A DNA stretch of 64,000 nt from Chrysaora quinquecirrha. Lineage: Eukaryota > Cnidaria > Scyphozoa > Semaeostomeae > Pelagiidae. The stretch lies in assembly GCA_014526335.1 (NCBI GenBank), contig JACTAT010000315.1, forward strand, positions 310,001 through 374,000, written 5' to 3'. The position numbers and the translations under genes are program-made. This document shows positions 1 to 11,255 of this stretch, in pieces. How positions within the stretch are numbered: position 1 is the first letter of the stretch; each line of letters opens with the position of its first letter. The notes under the pieces are model-generated. The model was not told where the DNA came from and made no database searches. It saw only the letters and a list, made by a program, of their open reading frames with translations.

Positions 1-227
1 CTTCGTTACGGTAGCCAATACAAATATATTGATCATCGTTTTACAGAGCACCGTTTAGCGTATTTCTTCGTTACGGTAGCCAATACAAATATATTGATCA
101 TCGTTTTTAGAGAGCACCGTTTAGCGTATTTCTTCGTTACGGTAGCCAATACAAATATATTGATCATCGCCTTTACAGAGCACCGTTTAGCGTATTTCTT
201 CGTTACGGTAGCCAATACAAATATATG
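1..227. repeat. 66-bp satellite array (end of array 1)
   Basis: Three to four tandem copies of a 65-66 bp unit containing CTTCGTTACGGTAGCCAATA and GAGCACCGTTTAGCGTATTT. The array runs off the left edge. It stops abruptly near 227, where BEL/Pao coding sequence begins on the minus strand. The same unit forms the larger array at 5.1-6.4 kb. Because the unit is about 22 codons long, both strands stay open by chance; this is not taken as coding. Confidence 0.93.
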
Positions 228-2316
228 TAACTGCTGAACCTTTCAGGATTTATAACATCTGACAATCTATTCTCGAGGCTAGAGATATTCAGAAGTGTGA
301 ACTTTTCGTGGACAGTGGTCAGCTTTTCCTCTTTCATTTCTATTAAACATAACTCTGGCGTTTCTGAAGAAATTTCGCGTTGTGGCCAGTTTTCAGGCCC
401 CTCCTTTAACCACATAGGACCATTCCACCAAGAAGCATTGCTTGCCAATTTGGCTATGCTTGATTTTCGGGTTGGCAGATCAGCAGGATTGTCCTTACCT
501 GGACAATGTGACCAGAGATCACTGATGTTAGATTTCGAATTTCCTGTACACGATTATGAAAGAACAGTTTCCATTCCTTTGTAGTACCTTGGATCCAATA
601 TAATGCAGTTATAGAATCTGTGTAGCATCTTTCAATGTGAACGTCAAAGAAACAACTTAGAGTTTCCTTTACTAAGTTGATAAGTTGAGAGAGAATTAGA
701 CAAGACAGCAATTCGAGTCTAGGTATAGTCATCTTCTTCAGTGGAGCGATTCGAGTTTTCGATGTGATAAGACTTGCTGCAGAACCTTGACTATTATTCA
801 CCTTGGCGTATACTACAGCAGAATAGGCTTTTTCAGAACTGCCACAGAATCCGAATAAACAAATGTTCTCCGGTCGTTCTCTAATATCACCGAAGCAATA
901 CCTTGGTACAGCTATTTCTTTTACCCTTTTGAATTGAAGCATTAGATTATTCCACTCGATTGCGAGGTCCGCTGATAGTTGTTCATCCCATTCATGTTTT
1001 TCTCTGAAAAGCTGTTGCATGAAGACCTTAAGCGTTGTAGTTATCGGAGTAATAAGACCCAAAGAATCGAAGATTTTAGCAATCGTGCTTAGCACAACTC
1101 TCTTCGTAATCTGCTGTTCTTGCGTTGAAGACGTAAGCTCCAAGAGCTTAAACACAATTTGGTCATTAGCACTGTCCCAGTTTAAACCAAGGATCTTGTT
1201 ATCAGTAAGCTTGACGACACTGTTTTTCGTGGTTGTAGCTTTAGCATATGATTCATCGTCTTCAGAAATACCTTTCTGATTCTCTACTATCACCTTTTCT
1301 CTTTGTTTGATTTCATGCATCACTTCATTAATATTCAAATGCCACTTTCGTAAGTTAAATCCGCCACTTTGCATCATTGATTTTGATTTCTCGTACAGAT
1401 TCAAAACTTCATTGACAGTATAGAAATCATAAGAAAAGCTTTCTCAATATCTGAAGATAAGGCGATTGGATACATACGAAAACGTGTCAGGATATCTGCG
1501 ACTGTTTTTAACAAGCAAGGTCCCGGATACAAGCAAGAATTGAGTGAGATTCCAGAACTGGTTGCCGCCGACGTATCGTAAACAATACGAACTTTGCTGG
1601 TCTTCTTGTCGCGTCGAAATACAGGGTGGTGAGGAAGATAGTGAACTTTCCCCCACGGTGACGTCATTCGATGCGGAGACTCTTTCGATTATACCTTGAG
1701 ATGCCTGATCCCTGATAATCGCATCGTACTCCTTGAAGAGATCTGGATCAGATTTGAATTTGGTCAAAAGACCATTGAAACATTTTTCACACTGCTTGAA
1801 GTTATCAGGGAGAACTGAGCTTTCCTCGCGCCAAGGAAGTGGTACTTCATATCTACCATTTACGAATCCGATTTTTTCTGAGAAGTTTTCGACGAAAGAT
1901 TCTTCATTATTAGAGATTCCTAAGCTCTCTAGGTCCCAAAAACGAGAAAGATTAGTTTCAAGAGATTCTTCTGCTTCACAACGCAGAACGGTTGTATCAA
2001 TGAGATTTGCCTGAGAATCTGGCGTATTCGCAGCAATAAAGGGGTTTATAACACTACCAGACAAGATCCAGCCAAGCTTTGACTCGAGGGCAACTAGGCC
2101 CCCCTGCTGTCCCCATAGACTACCTCCGGTAAGAAAGGCCAAATAATAATCAAGGCCAACCAAAATGTCGACTTTTGCCTCTCCCAAATCATTATCTTGA
2201 GAGCTCGCAAGAGGTAGATTCGAAAGTAGGGATATTGACCCATTGCCAATTGAATTTGTTGATTTTTGACTGGAGTACAGACTTTCGGGACCAGAACCCG
2301 GCGGGTCCACTTCCAT
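228..2316 (-). pseudogene. BEL/Pao retrotransposon pol relic (protease, RT, RNase H)
   Basis: Read from 2316 downward. The first part matches the BEL/Pao aspartic-protease-like region (LVGLDYYLAFLTG, then ESKLGWILSG). After a frame change near 1660 comes an RT start ([18 protein letters not shown]). The RT then jumps near 1415 straight to the post-RT peptidase-A17/RNase H region ([40 protein letters not shown]). The segment that should hold the YVDD catalytic motif is deleted. Another frameshift near 450 leads to a short tail (ASNASWWNGPMWL) that ends at the satellite. It is a dead copy: two frameshifts plus loss of the RT active site. No LTRs were found. Family assignment is firm; boundaries are approximate. 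Confidence 0.9.
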
Positions 2317-3631
2317 AAGAACTTATATACCATGTGAGTTCCCAAAAATAATCCTGACCCCTTATCTCTGACAAAGAAAGTACAATCATACCCCCTTTTC
2401 TCTGACAATTCTGTGACATATGACCCCCTTTCTCTCATTATCAAATAAGTTGTCATCATCATACCCCTGAAAATACATGTTCATACTACTTAGCAAATAA
2501 AATTAAATATCTTCTTGATTGATGACTTTTGTTGCTGATATTTAAGAAAATTGCAGTGTATGTATGTAGGCTACCATAGAAGCCAACTGTGTCCAAAAAG
2601 GCTTTCTTTTGTTATTGTTTTGCCATGTCATGGTCTTCTCTGCAGTTGTTCACTGGGTTTAGTGAGTAGATATTTGCTTGCTGAAAATATTATTTACAAT
2701 TAGATAGATTGTAACAGTACTCCACACAATTCTAAAAACTTTTTCCAACTGCTATCATACGTTTGACATTGATTTTTAAAACACCAACAATAACAAAGGC
2801 AAACTTCTACAAGACCTAGACTAGCCCTGTTCTAGCCTAGGCCCATTAAAGGCCGAGAAAAGTTCCCGCCAAATAATAGCCTCTCTTTCAAAAGGTTGTT
2901 TTCCATTCTTCATTAAGAGGCAAAAAAACAAGCAAACAAATGGAACATGGAAGTCTGTGGAGCTATGGTGGAGCAGCCAGAAACCTTTTGTAGCACGTGT
3001 AATGGAAACAAGTTAAAAGTTTGAGTGTGATGATCCCTCACCTCTGCAAAAAGTTACAATGAACTCTGTAAGATTTTTCATTTTGCTGTAGTGTGGTAGG
3101 ATAGCAGCAGAGAATATTATATTTGAAATTTGATTTCTACAGTATGTTCTAAGTATGTTCTACCTTTGTCAGGTTAGTTTTAAGAGCCTCTGTATATGTA
3201 TATACACATATGTATTAATTGAACAAAAATTAATCTTCCTTATGACTAGGGAAAATGGGATTCTATTGCATGACCTATGTAAATATATTGATATATATAT
3301 ATTAATATATAATATATATATTACCAAATTGTACACACATATACAGTATACATACATATTACCACCAATAAACATCTACAATTGGGTTTAAGTCTTCACA
3401 TTTACTTAGTTTTTAGTTATTATCTGGCTTAAAGAACAGTGAAAAAAAATATACAAACACTTTTTTTTATTATACCAGAAGTTTACTCCTTTTTAAAAAA
3501 TCTCTGACTCCATAAAACACCCCTTATTTTGAAAATCTCTGTCCTAGATTCCCATGAAATCTGGCACCCTTTCTCAGAGATTTTGGGAACACACATGGTA
3601 TATAAGTTTATATGGCAGTGGACCCGCCGGG
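2297..3631. mobile_element. 1.3 kb TIR element inside the BEL/Pao relic
   Basis: The two ends are near-perfect inverted repeats of about 50 bp: CCCGGCGGGTCCAC, then an ACTTATATACCATGTG core, then GTTCCC, at 2297 and its complement ending at 3631. Interior sequence is AT-rich with TA microsatellites (about 3280-3330) and recurring 'tctctgac' motifs, and has no convincing ORF. It lies between the gag-like ORF (3608-4024) and the pol relic (ending 2316), so it probably inserted into or replaced the middle of the retrotransposon. No clear target duplication was seen. Likely a non-autonomous DNA element of unassigned superfamily. Confidence 0.72.
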
Positions 3632-4024
3632 AGTTTCGCTGAATTCTACTGTTGCGCTACTTCCTGATACATTTTTTGATTTCATCCAGTCTCTTTTGGA
3701 TACCAATTCAACTAGAAACTTGGAAATGTCAGTACGCAAAGATTCACATTCTACTACTTCTGCTTCGATTTCATTTTCATCGATTAAAAGAAATATTTCT
3801 TCGTCTATTAAAAGCAAAGAGTTCAACTTGTCTTTCAAAGATAATATTAAGAGTTCAATCTTAGATAGGGAAACGTCTGCGTTTTCTAAATCAGATTTTG
3901 CTTCATTGCAAAGTTTTGTTGCGTGTGCGTGATAACCTGCTCTCACTCTCTTCTTTCTCGTAACAGATAAAGGCGTGGGATTAGCAGAGGACACAGCCCC
4001 AGCTTCCCCTTCGTGTTCATTCAT
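3608..4024 (-). CDS. Gag-like ORF, probable start of the BEL/Pao polyprotein
   Basis: A 138-residue ORF opening with MNEHEGEAGAVSSANP, then a basic stretch (TRKKRVRAGYHAHATK) and a long helical, Leu/Glu-rich segment that looks like a coiled coil. N-terminal regions of BEL/Pao gag proteins commonly have this basic plus coiled-coil layout, and the ORF lies on the same strand just upstream of the pol relic. The reading frame ends inside the TIR of the 2297-3631 element, which supplies the stop. I recognise the style rather than a diagnostic motif; it could be an unrelated short ORF. Confidence 0.42.
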   Translation of the reverse strand: MNEHEGEAGAVSSANPTPLSVTRKKRVRAGYHAHATKLCNEAKSDLENADVSLSKIELLILSLKDKLNSLLLIDEEIFLLIDENEIEAEVVECESLRTDISKFLVELVSKRDWMKSKNVSGSSATVEFSETPGGSTAI

Positions 4025-4633
4025 GATAGAAATTCAAAGATTAACAGCGCATTTATAACCGAGATATAACGATATAGCACAAGAAAGTCACTTCAGTAAT
4101 AAACAGAGTTAATTCTAAAACGATTACTATCCGGTTCGGTGCAAGACCATTTAGAGTTTTTCCTATCTTGGTTCTCCTTCTATGTCCCAGATTTAGGGAG
4201 ACGGGCAAGATTAATTCGAATATTCAATCAGTGAAGAAACAAGAATCGACACTCAAATAACATCGTCAGAGGACTGTATTAAGAAACATACACAAAATAA
4301 AGAAATTTATCACCTTGATAAAACTAAGAGACTTACGAACATAACCAATTTCAGAATACTTCATACGCGTCCGACTTCGAAGGTGACAACCAAAAAAACT
4401 CTCAAAGATTAATGTAAAACTAAGAGGTTGGGCCGGGAGACCCACGGCTGCTAAAGTTTATATGAAGTCAATTCAATTCAACTCAAGAATTCTTACAATA
4501 TGCGAGTTTTGACGACAAATGAATGGATTCAAATATTTAATTTTGCATGTTTCTTAGTAGTCTTAGGTCCTGCATCCAATACTAGAAATTCCTTCATTTT
4601 TCCAATGCGAGTACTACCTTCCTTATAAAGCAC
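4025..4633. other. Unannotated spacer
   Basis: AT-rich sequence between the gag-like ORF and the composite TIR element. It could include the untranslated leader or LTR of the BEL/Pao copy, but no second LTR copy was found to confirm that. No gene seen. Confidence 0.4.
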
Positions 4634-5104
4634 TTATTCTCACCCAAGAGGACGCTCTTAAATCTCAAAATAACGCATGTAAACGCTGTCTCTTACTCCC
4701 TTGAGGTATTGCTAGTCACGTGTGTGCCCCTTGAGGCTTTAGCAAGATAATAAAAATCCAAGGACTGGTGTTTTCTGCCCCTTTTCTACGCAACAAGCCG
4801 TGAGACATTCTTCAAAGCGAAGCAAAAATTTGGACGTGGAAAGAATCCGTCGCCGACATGGCCCTGATATCTAGGAGCAAGTACCTGCAAACGAAGTTGA
4901 CAGATTATGAAGAAAAGGCTCCACAGTAGCCTGTTCCCTTAATATGTTGAGTATAATGCCAAGCAAATATCAAATGCTTTAGGCCCATGGTATTCAATAT
5001 TTATATTTTCTAACTTAGGCCCGTACCGAGGTCTTTGCGACCAATGTCAAACAATTTTTCCTGCTAATTGTCCTTATGTTTTTTGAATGTTGTTCATGAT
5101 TTTT

Positions 5105-6442
5105 AGCACCGTTTAGCGTATTTCTTCGTTACAGTAGCCAATAAGAATTTTTCATCATAATTTTTACTGAGCACCGTTTAGCGTATTTCTTCGTTACGGT
5201 AGCCGATGCAAATATAATAATCGCAATTTTTACAGTGCACCGTTTAGCGTATTTCTTCGTTACGGTAGCCAATACAAATATATTGATAATAAATTTTACA
5301 GGGCACTGTTTAGCGTATTTCTTCGTTACGGTAGCCAATGCAAATATATTAATCATAATATTTACAGAGCACCGTTTAGCGTATTTCTTCGTTACGGTAG
5401 CCAATACAAATATATTGATCATCGCCTTTACAGAGCACCGTTTAGCGTATTTCTTCGTTACGGTAGCCAATACAAATATATTGATCATAATTTTTACTGA
5501 GCACCGTTTAGCGTATTTCTTCGTTACGGTAGCCGATGCAAATATAATAATCGCAATTTTTACAGTGCACCGTTTAGCGTATTTCTTCGTTACGGTAGCC
5601 AATACAAATATATTGATCATAAATTTTACAGGGCACCGTTTAGCGTATTTCTTCGTTACGGTAGCCAATGCAAATATATTAATCATAATATTAACAGAGC
5701 ACCGTTTAGCGTATTTCTTCGTTACGGTAGCCAATTCCAATATGATATTCATAATATTTACCGTGCACCGTTTAGCGTATTTCTTCGTTACGGTAGCCAA
5801 TACAAATATATTGATCATCGTTTTACAGAGCACCGTTTAGCGTATTTCTTCGTTACGGTAGCCAATACAAATATATTACAGAGCACCGTTTAGCGTATTT
5901 CTTCGTTACGGTAGCCAATACAAATATATTGATCATCGCCTTTACAGAGCACCGTTTAGCGTATTTCTTCGTTACGGTAGCCAATACAAATATATTGATC
6001 ATAATTTTTACTGAGCACCGTTTAGCGTATTTCTTGGTTGCGGTAGCCGATGCAAATATAATAATCGCAATTTTTACAGTGCACCGTTTAGCGTATTTCT
6101 TCGTTACGGTAGCCAATACAAATATATTGATCATAAATTTTACAGGGCACCGTTTAGCGTATTTCTTCGTTACGGTAGCCAATGCAAATATATTAATCAT
6201 AATATTAACAGAGCACCGTTTAGCGTATTTCTTCGTTACGGTAGCCAATTCCAATATGATATTCATAATATTTACCGTGCACCGTTTAGCGTATTTCTTC
6301 GTTACGGTAGCCAATACAAATATATTGATCATCGTTTTTACAGAGCACCGTTTAGCGTATTTCTTCGTTACGATAGCCAATACCAATATATTGATCATCG
6401 TTTTTACAGAGCACCGTTTAGCGTATCTCTTCGTCACGGCAG
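5105..6442. repeat. 66-bp satellite array 2 with higher-order repeat
   Basis: About 20 tandem copies of a 65-66 bp unit with a conserved half (CACCGTTTAGCGTATTTCTT then CGTTACGGTAGCCRAT) and a variable AT-rich half. Variant spacers recur in fixed order: a TAATTTTTACTG type, an ATAATAATCGCAA type, a TAAATTTTACAGGG type, a TAATATTAACAG type, an ATTCCAATATGATATTC type, then ATCATCG types. This block recurs with a period near 512 bp and includes one shortened unit near 5875. Minus-strand reading frames stay open for 234 and 197 residues with a 22-residue repeat (ATVTKKYAKRCSVK-type), and plus-strand frames for about 200, as expected when the unit is a multiple of three and lacks stops. Confidence 0.95.
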
Positions 6443-6449
6443 ACAAGAA

Positions 6450-7780
6450 GAATTTTGACTTTTCAGATAGCCTTGGTGCCCCCAGATGTCGGGTTGAATT
6501 TTTAAAAGTTTCTGTTGTGAAAGGGCTTTCCGAAAAAGAATTCGGGAAATACAGTGGCTAGAAATTCTTCTGACTCGTAATTAAGTCATTCTTCCTGAGA
6601 ATGGTAGGCCTATTCTGTTATTTTTGCTTAGCCGATCTGAAAAACGAATTTGCATCCTAATATACCGGTCTTCTGATTAATGCAAAGTCACAATAGCTTC
6701 TCGAAATTCACATAACGCCGCATTTTATTTGCATACAATAACATAAATTCATTAAGTTTTGGAAATATATTTTTTCGCCGAGGAAACTCTCCGGAGAATG
6801 CCGATTCTAAAGACACCTTTGTTTTCCTGTACGTGGATTAGGTCGTGCGTTATAAGAGAACATATATACATACATACATACATACAAACAATTCTGTTTT
6901 ATATATATAGATGCTATTAAGGATTTCTATAGATATATTTTAAGGTTCCCCATAAAAACTCCCGTTCCACTGTCACTCCTAGCCACTTGGGGGTTTATCT
7001 AAAAACCTTTATACTCGGTCTGTGACTGGGTTCCTTGTGGCTGGGCTGCGTGACCCCCTCCTCTTATTTTAAAATAAGCATATAGAACAATCAACGTTTT
7101 GACAAGGTTTCTTTTTTATTAATTTTACCTTTAATTTTCTGGATACCGATAGAGGGGGCGTTCAGCCCAGCTTCAAGGAGCTTCCGAGTGTTTCATTGTT
7201 AGTAAATGCATTACCCTTTCATACAGTAGATTGGCCTTATTCTGTAATGCACATATGTTTCTTTTCCCTATACTTCCATTTCAAGGGGGACGTCGCTTCA
7301 CCCAGCAGCAACGAAGTGCATAAAAATGATAATAACGCTGATAATAATGTTTGATCCTATGGTTGTTCCGCAGTGTTATGGCCCCTGATTATGCAAGCGC
7401 GGCCTTGTCGCCGTGATCACCTAATTTTTTCAATCTGGTTCATGTGCAGCCAGCATAAAATGTTAACCTTTTTTTCTAAAAAGACCCACGAGAATCCTTC
7501 AACCCGGTGCTTCATTGGGAGTTCGTTAGTTGGGGTTTTCTGAGTTATGGAGTAGAGAGTCCCTAAGTTATAACTGGCTGCCTGATTCCTTGTTGTTTAC
7601 CCGCCTTCAATGACTATTCAGGACCGTAGGAAGCTGTGGTTTTTGGTACTTTATTTTATACGTCTGTTTATACTAGTCTGCAACACCTATTATTTCTATA
7701 TTACATTCTTACCCGGTTTTTCCTACGGGTCTGCTATATAGATACACATATTGCCGAAGTTGCGTCTTCCGAAGCACTCG
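6450..7780. other. Unannotated flank of the satellite
   Basis: No gene recognised. Holds a short CATA microsatellite near 6865-6890 and single-copy AT-rich sequence. The ORF that runs out of the satellite to 6561 is an accident of the repeat frame. Confidence 0.5.
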
Positions 7781-7833
7781 GGTTTCTTAGTTGATTTGAG
7801 AGGAAGAGTGACTACTTGGGTGATAATAGGTTA

Positions 7834-8289
7834 CTATTCTCACCCAAGAGGACGCTCTTAAATCTCAAAATAACGCATGTAAACGCTGTCTCTTACTCCC
7901 CTGAGGTATTGCTAGTCACGTGTGTGCCCCTTGAGGCTTTAGCAAGATAATAAAATCCAAGGACTGGTGTTTTCTGCCCCTTTTCTACGCAACAAGCTGT
8001 GAGACATTTCAAAGCGACCCACCTCTCCTCCCTCGGCGACATTTTCTTTCCACTATATAGGCGCTTTCCACTTCACTTTTACAAAGATCACTCCTATTGA
8101 GGTTTATGCGCTATTCACACAGGCCTGCATGCATATGTCCAATGCGCATGTGTAGAGTCAGTTCGCCGGGGTGTAAAAGTGAAGTGGAAATTATCCATTA
8201 GTCACTATTCCTCTCGAAAAGCGATCTTCCTTCGCACTCGGGTTTCTTAGTTGATTTGAGAGGAAGAGTGACTACTTGGGTGATAATAG
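7834..8289. mobile_element. 456-bp TIR element (MITE)
   Basis: Begins CTATTCTCACCCAAGAGG and ends with the near complement (CTACTTGGGTGATAATAG), flanked on both sides by GTTA (7830-7833 and 8290-8293). The left 185 bp repeats the segment at 4634-4820 and the right 54 bp repeats 7776-7829. It therefore belongs to the same family as the ends of the preceding composite, either inserted beside it or produced by recombination between copies. Confidence 0.68.
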
Positions 8290-8293
8290 GTTA

Positions 8294-8950
8294 CTATCTA
8301 TCTGAAAATGAGATGATATGTATGAACACCTTTCGACAGCTACAGTGCATTATATCAAAAGACAGTTATCATTTACTTTAGGCATTGGGCTTGAAGCATT
8401 TTCGTAATTTCTGTGAAGATGTCTTTGATGCACTATTGATTGGTTTTTTAACTATTTCGACGTACGGGATACCAAAGATCCCTTTTCTTAAACCTTTCAT
8501 TCAGCCAGACAGATGCATACCCTGCGATAACTCAGTTTACGTCCTCACCTCCCGTGGTAGCTATAAGGTCTAAATGCAAACAACAGTATAAAAATGACAT
8601 TTGCATTTAGTTTTTAACAATACGATGGTAAACAAAAACTTCGTAAATGAAATTGTGCAGCTAGATTGGCCTATGTAGACCTTGAGCAAAAATCTACTAT
8701 CCTTCGATTGCGTTGCAAACCGTTTGCAAAATCGAATTCAGACTAATAAACATTCTTACCTGTTTCGTAATTAACAGTCTTCAGCAGTAAACAGAACTTT
8801 CTCCAAAAGATCTTTCTCTTGCTTCTTCGAAGATTGATTTCATGATGTATCTCTATCCTTGCAGCCCTCCAGAAATATTAAGGCTAATGTTGACGGTTAC
8901 AAAATTGATTTTACGCGCTTTTTTGCTTTAGAATTTGTAAAAAATTTGAA
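8294..8950. other. Unannotated spacer
   Basis: No gene supported. A 62-residue ORF at 8385-8573 has no recognisable domain and is probably chance. Confidence 0.4.
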
Positions 8951-8954
8951 TATT

Positions 8955-9240
8955 CGGGGACAAATTAGGGACGAATTTACGTAAGAAAACGTCAGAATCG
9001 GAAACTTTCGGGTCATTTTAGTGACAATATAGGGTCAATTTCGATTTAGTGACACTTTCACTTAAATTTATGGACAACATCTTCTACTCTGAAGGAATGC
9101 ACTTTTAGGGACATAAAAATTTCAGCAAAATTTGGGGACAATTTAGGGACGACTTCATTTGACTTTAGGGACGATTTAGGGAGGTAGTGAAAAACTGACC
9201 CTAAATCAGTAAGAACACGGCTTGTCCCTTAATTTTAAGG
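8955..9240. repeat. Diverged GGGACAATTTAGGGAC-type repeats
   Basis: Irregularly spaced variants of TTTAGGGACRATTTAGGGAC occur about ten times here, including around 8957, 9045, 9108, 9140 and 9170. Degraded minisatellite; no coding potential. Confidence 0.6.
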
Positions 9241-9244
9241 ACAG

Positions 9245-10080
9245 TTGAAAGGAATTCTCACATCTTTAAGCATCTGCAAGAGTCCCTATCTTGCCGACCT
9301 CTTTGTAACTCAGATTGTTTTAAAATTCTAGATACCTCTAACACCACTTTTCAGTTAAAAATTAAGGAAGCTCTACATATTAACTGGGAGAAACCCACCC
9401 TCAATAAGCAACTTTTTCATTATAATTTAACTTTATCCCTTTGAGCTTTGTAACTATGTTTTTCTAGTTTTCATTATCTTATTTTTTCACAGTTTTTTGA
9501 TTAATCTTTACCGATCTTGTTACGCTTTTGTTTTTCAACGTGTCGCTTTGTTATTATAATGATGTATTTTTGCCTTTATATTTCACAACTTTGTAGTGTT
9601 CAACATTGTAACTGACGATGAATTAATGTAATTCGAAAGATGTCTTACAAGTTTAAAAATGTCGTCTGTTTTTTGAAATGCCTCATTAGTCTAGCCTTAT
9701 TCAGAAATGTTGGTAAAATATACCTATGTATAATAATTTGTTCATAATTGCAAATGATTCACAGTGATGAGTAACTTTAACTGATCAACATTTTAAAAAC
9801 TTCATCCACTTTATGGATTTGGTGTCTGATGTTATTTACTTTCTGATTTTCATTTCTGAAGAATGAACACGATGCTTGCATAGAGTTTATTGACACCACA
9901 GATGACGAATCGGACATTCAAGCAATTCAACAAACAAAAAAAGCGAGCCATGCTTTAAGAAGGGAAAAGGAAATTGTTTGGGAAGAAAAGTATCGAACTG
10001 AAATACAATTTTGTATTTAGTGAAACATGTAATCATAAATGTGATTAACTTCGCTACTTTGATATGCAAATGATGTAGAT
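9245..10080. other. Unannotated spacer
   Basis: AT-rich single-copy sequence. ORFs on the minus strand near 9887-10229 lack any recognisable domain and run into the adjacent minisatellite. Confidence 0.4.
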
Positions 10081-10083
10081 CTG

Positions 10084-10397
10084 ATTTCGATGGACATCGA
10101 AAAGTACATCGATATATCGATGTACATAGGTACATCGATATCAACAGTACAGTGGAGGGATACCATCAGTACGGTGGAGGGATACCAGAAGTACTGTGGA
10201 GGATATTCAGTACTGTGGAGGGATACCATCAGTACAATGGAGGGATACCATCAGTACAGTGGAGGGATACCATCAGTACAGCGGAGGATGTTCAGTACGG
10301 TGGAGGGATACCGTCAGTACAGTGGAGGATGCTCAGTACTGTGGAGGGATATCAACAGTACAGTGGAAGGATACCATCAGTACAGTGGAGGGATGGG
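10084..10397. repeat. 22-bp minisatellite (CAGTACAGTGGAGGGATACC)
   Basis: After a short ATCGAT-rich palindromic stretch (10100-10140), about twelve copies of a 17-23 bp unit CAGTACAGTGGAGGGATACC follow. The complement of this unit closely matches the unit of the 26.1-27.05 kb array (ATATCCCTCCACATTACTGA), so the two arrays belong to one family in opposite orientation. The array directly abuts the LINE reverse transcriptase at about 10398. Confidence 0.93.
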
Positions 10398-11255
10398 ATG
10401 GTATTCCTATATTAGGAAAAATTACAGGCCAATAACAACGCTATCTACGATAGATAAAATTTTTGAGCAACTCATAAAATCTCAAACAAGTAGAAGGATT
10501 GAAGAAGACCTAAGCTGCTATCTTACAGCCTTCAGGAAAGGTAACAGTACGAAAACAACATTAATTATGTTAATTGAAAGCTGGAAGGTGGCTCTTGTTA
10601 AGAAAGAAATCATTCGAATATTGTCCACTGATATGAGCAAAGCATTTGATTCGATGCACCCACCATTGCTCCTTAAGAAACTAAAGAGCTACGGCTTCTC
10701 TGAAGATGCACTAGCTACTACTGTTAAGATCCTACTTTGAGAATAGACAAAATCGTGTTAAGATGGAGAACATCAGAAGTGACTGGATCGTATCAAACAG
10801 GGGTTGTCCACAAGGCTCCTCATTTGGTCCATTGTTATGGAACATATTTCAAAATGAAATAACATATAAGATAAAAAGCTGTAAAATAAGCATGTATGCA
10901 GATGATCATCAGTTGTTTGTGTCTGGGAAATCCATTCCAGAAGTGGAGAAAGAACTGAACAGCGATATAGAAAATGCATCGAAATGGTACCAGGATAATT
11001 TTTTAATTGCCAATAAAGATAAATATCAAGCAACGGTTATCAGGGAAAACAAACCAAATGATGAGGAGATTGAAGTGAAAGTAAATGAAATGGAAATTGA
11101 ACAAACCAGCTCAATGAAATTGCTAGGGGTTAGCATTGATGACAGATTGAACTTTACTGAGCATACAAAGAATGTATCTACAAAGGCTAGTCAGAGAGTC
11201 GGAGTAATATTTAGACTCCGCAATCTGATACCTACTGAAACAAATTACAGTCTCC
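10398..11255 (+). pseudogene. Non-LTR (CR1/L2/Jockey-like) reverse transcriptase fragment
   Basis: Encodes RT palm and fingers segments: NYRPITTLSTIDKIFE, TAFRKGNST, the motif A region LSTDMSKAFDSM, then after a one-base frame shift near 10733 the NRGCPQGSSFGPLLWNI motif and the catalytic YADD (in KISMYADDHQLF), followed by SMKLLGVSIDD and thumb sequence. Motifs A and C are intact. The 5' end is truncated at a minisatellite and the 3' end is replaced by gypsy sequence near 11255. There is no endonuclease domain. Family by motif is non-LTR; clade is inferred. Confidence 0.9.

Larger units (their letters stand above)
4634..7829. mobile_element. Composite TIR-flanked segment enclosing satellite array 2
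   Basis: The left end (TTCTCACCCAAGAGGACGCT, from about 4634) and right end (complement of a sequence ending GGGTGATAATAG at 7829) form an imperfect inverted repeat of about 45 bp. The first 185 bp of the left end is repeated almost exactly at 7834-8018, the start of a short relative. Between the ends lie the 66-bp satellite array and about 1.3 kb with no recognised gene. Either a large non-autonomous DNA element carrying the satellite, or a chance pairing of ends from separate small elements. Confidence 0.5.

Noticed and set aside
4634..4820. LTR pair (4634-4820 and 7834-8018) of a retrotransposon
   Set aside because: The repeats are direct, but each also pairs with an inverted end nearby and there is no primer-binding site, polypurine tract or retroviral ORF between them.
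5129..6561. Long ORFs on both strands across the 66-bp satellite
   Set aside because: They repeat with the satellite unit and exist because 66 is a multiple of three with no stop in those frames; no start context, domain or flanking gene structure.
8385..8573. 62-residue ORF
   Set aside because: Short, no domain, no conserved neighbour.
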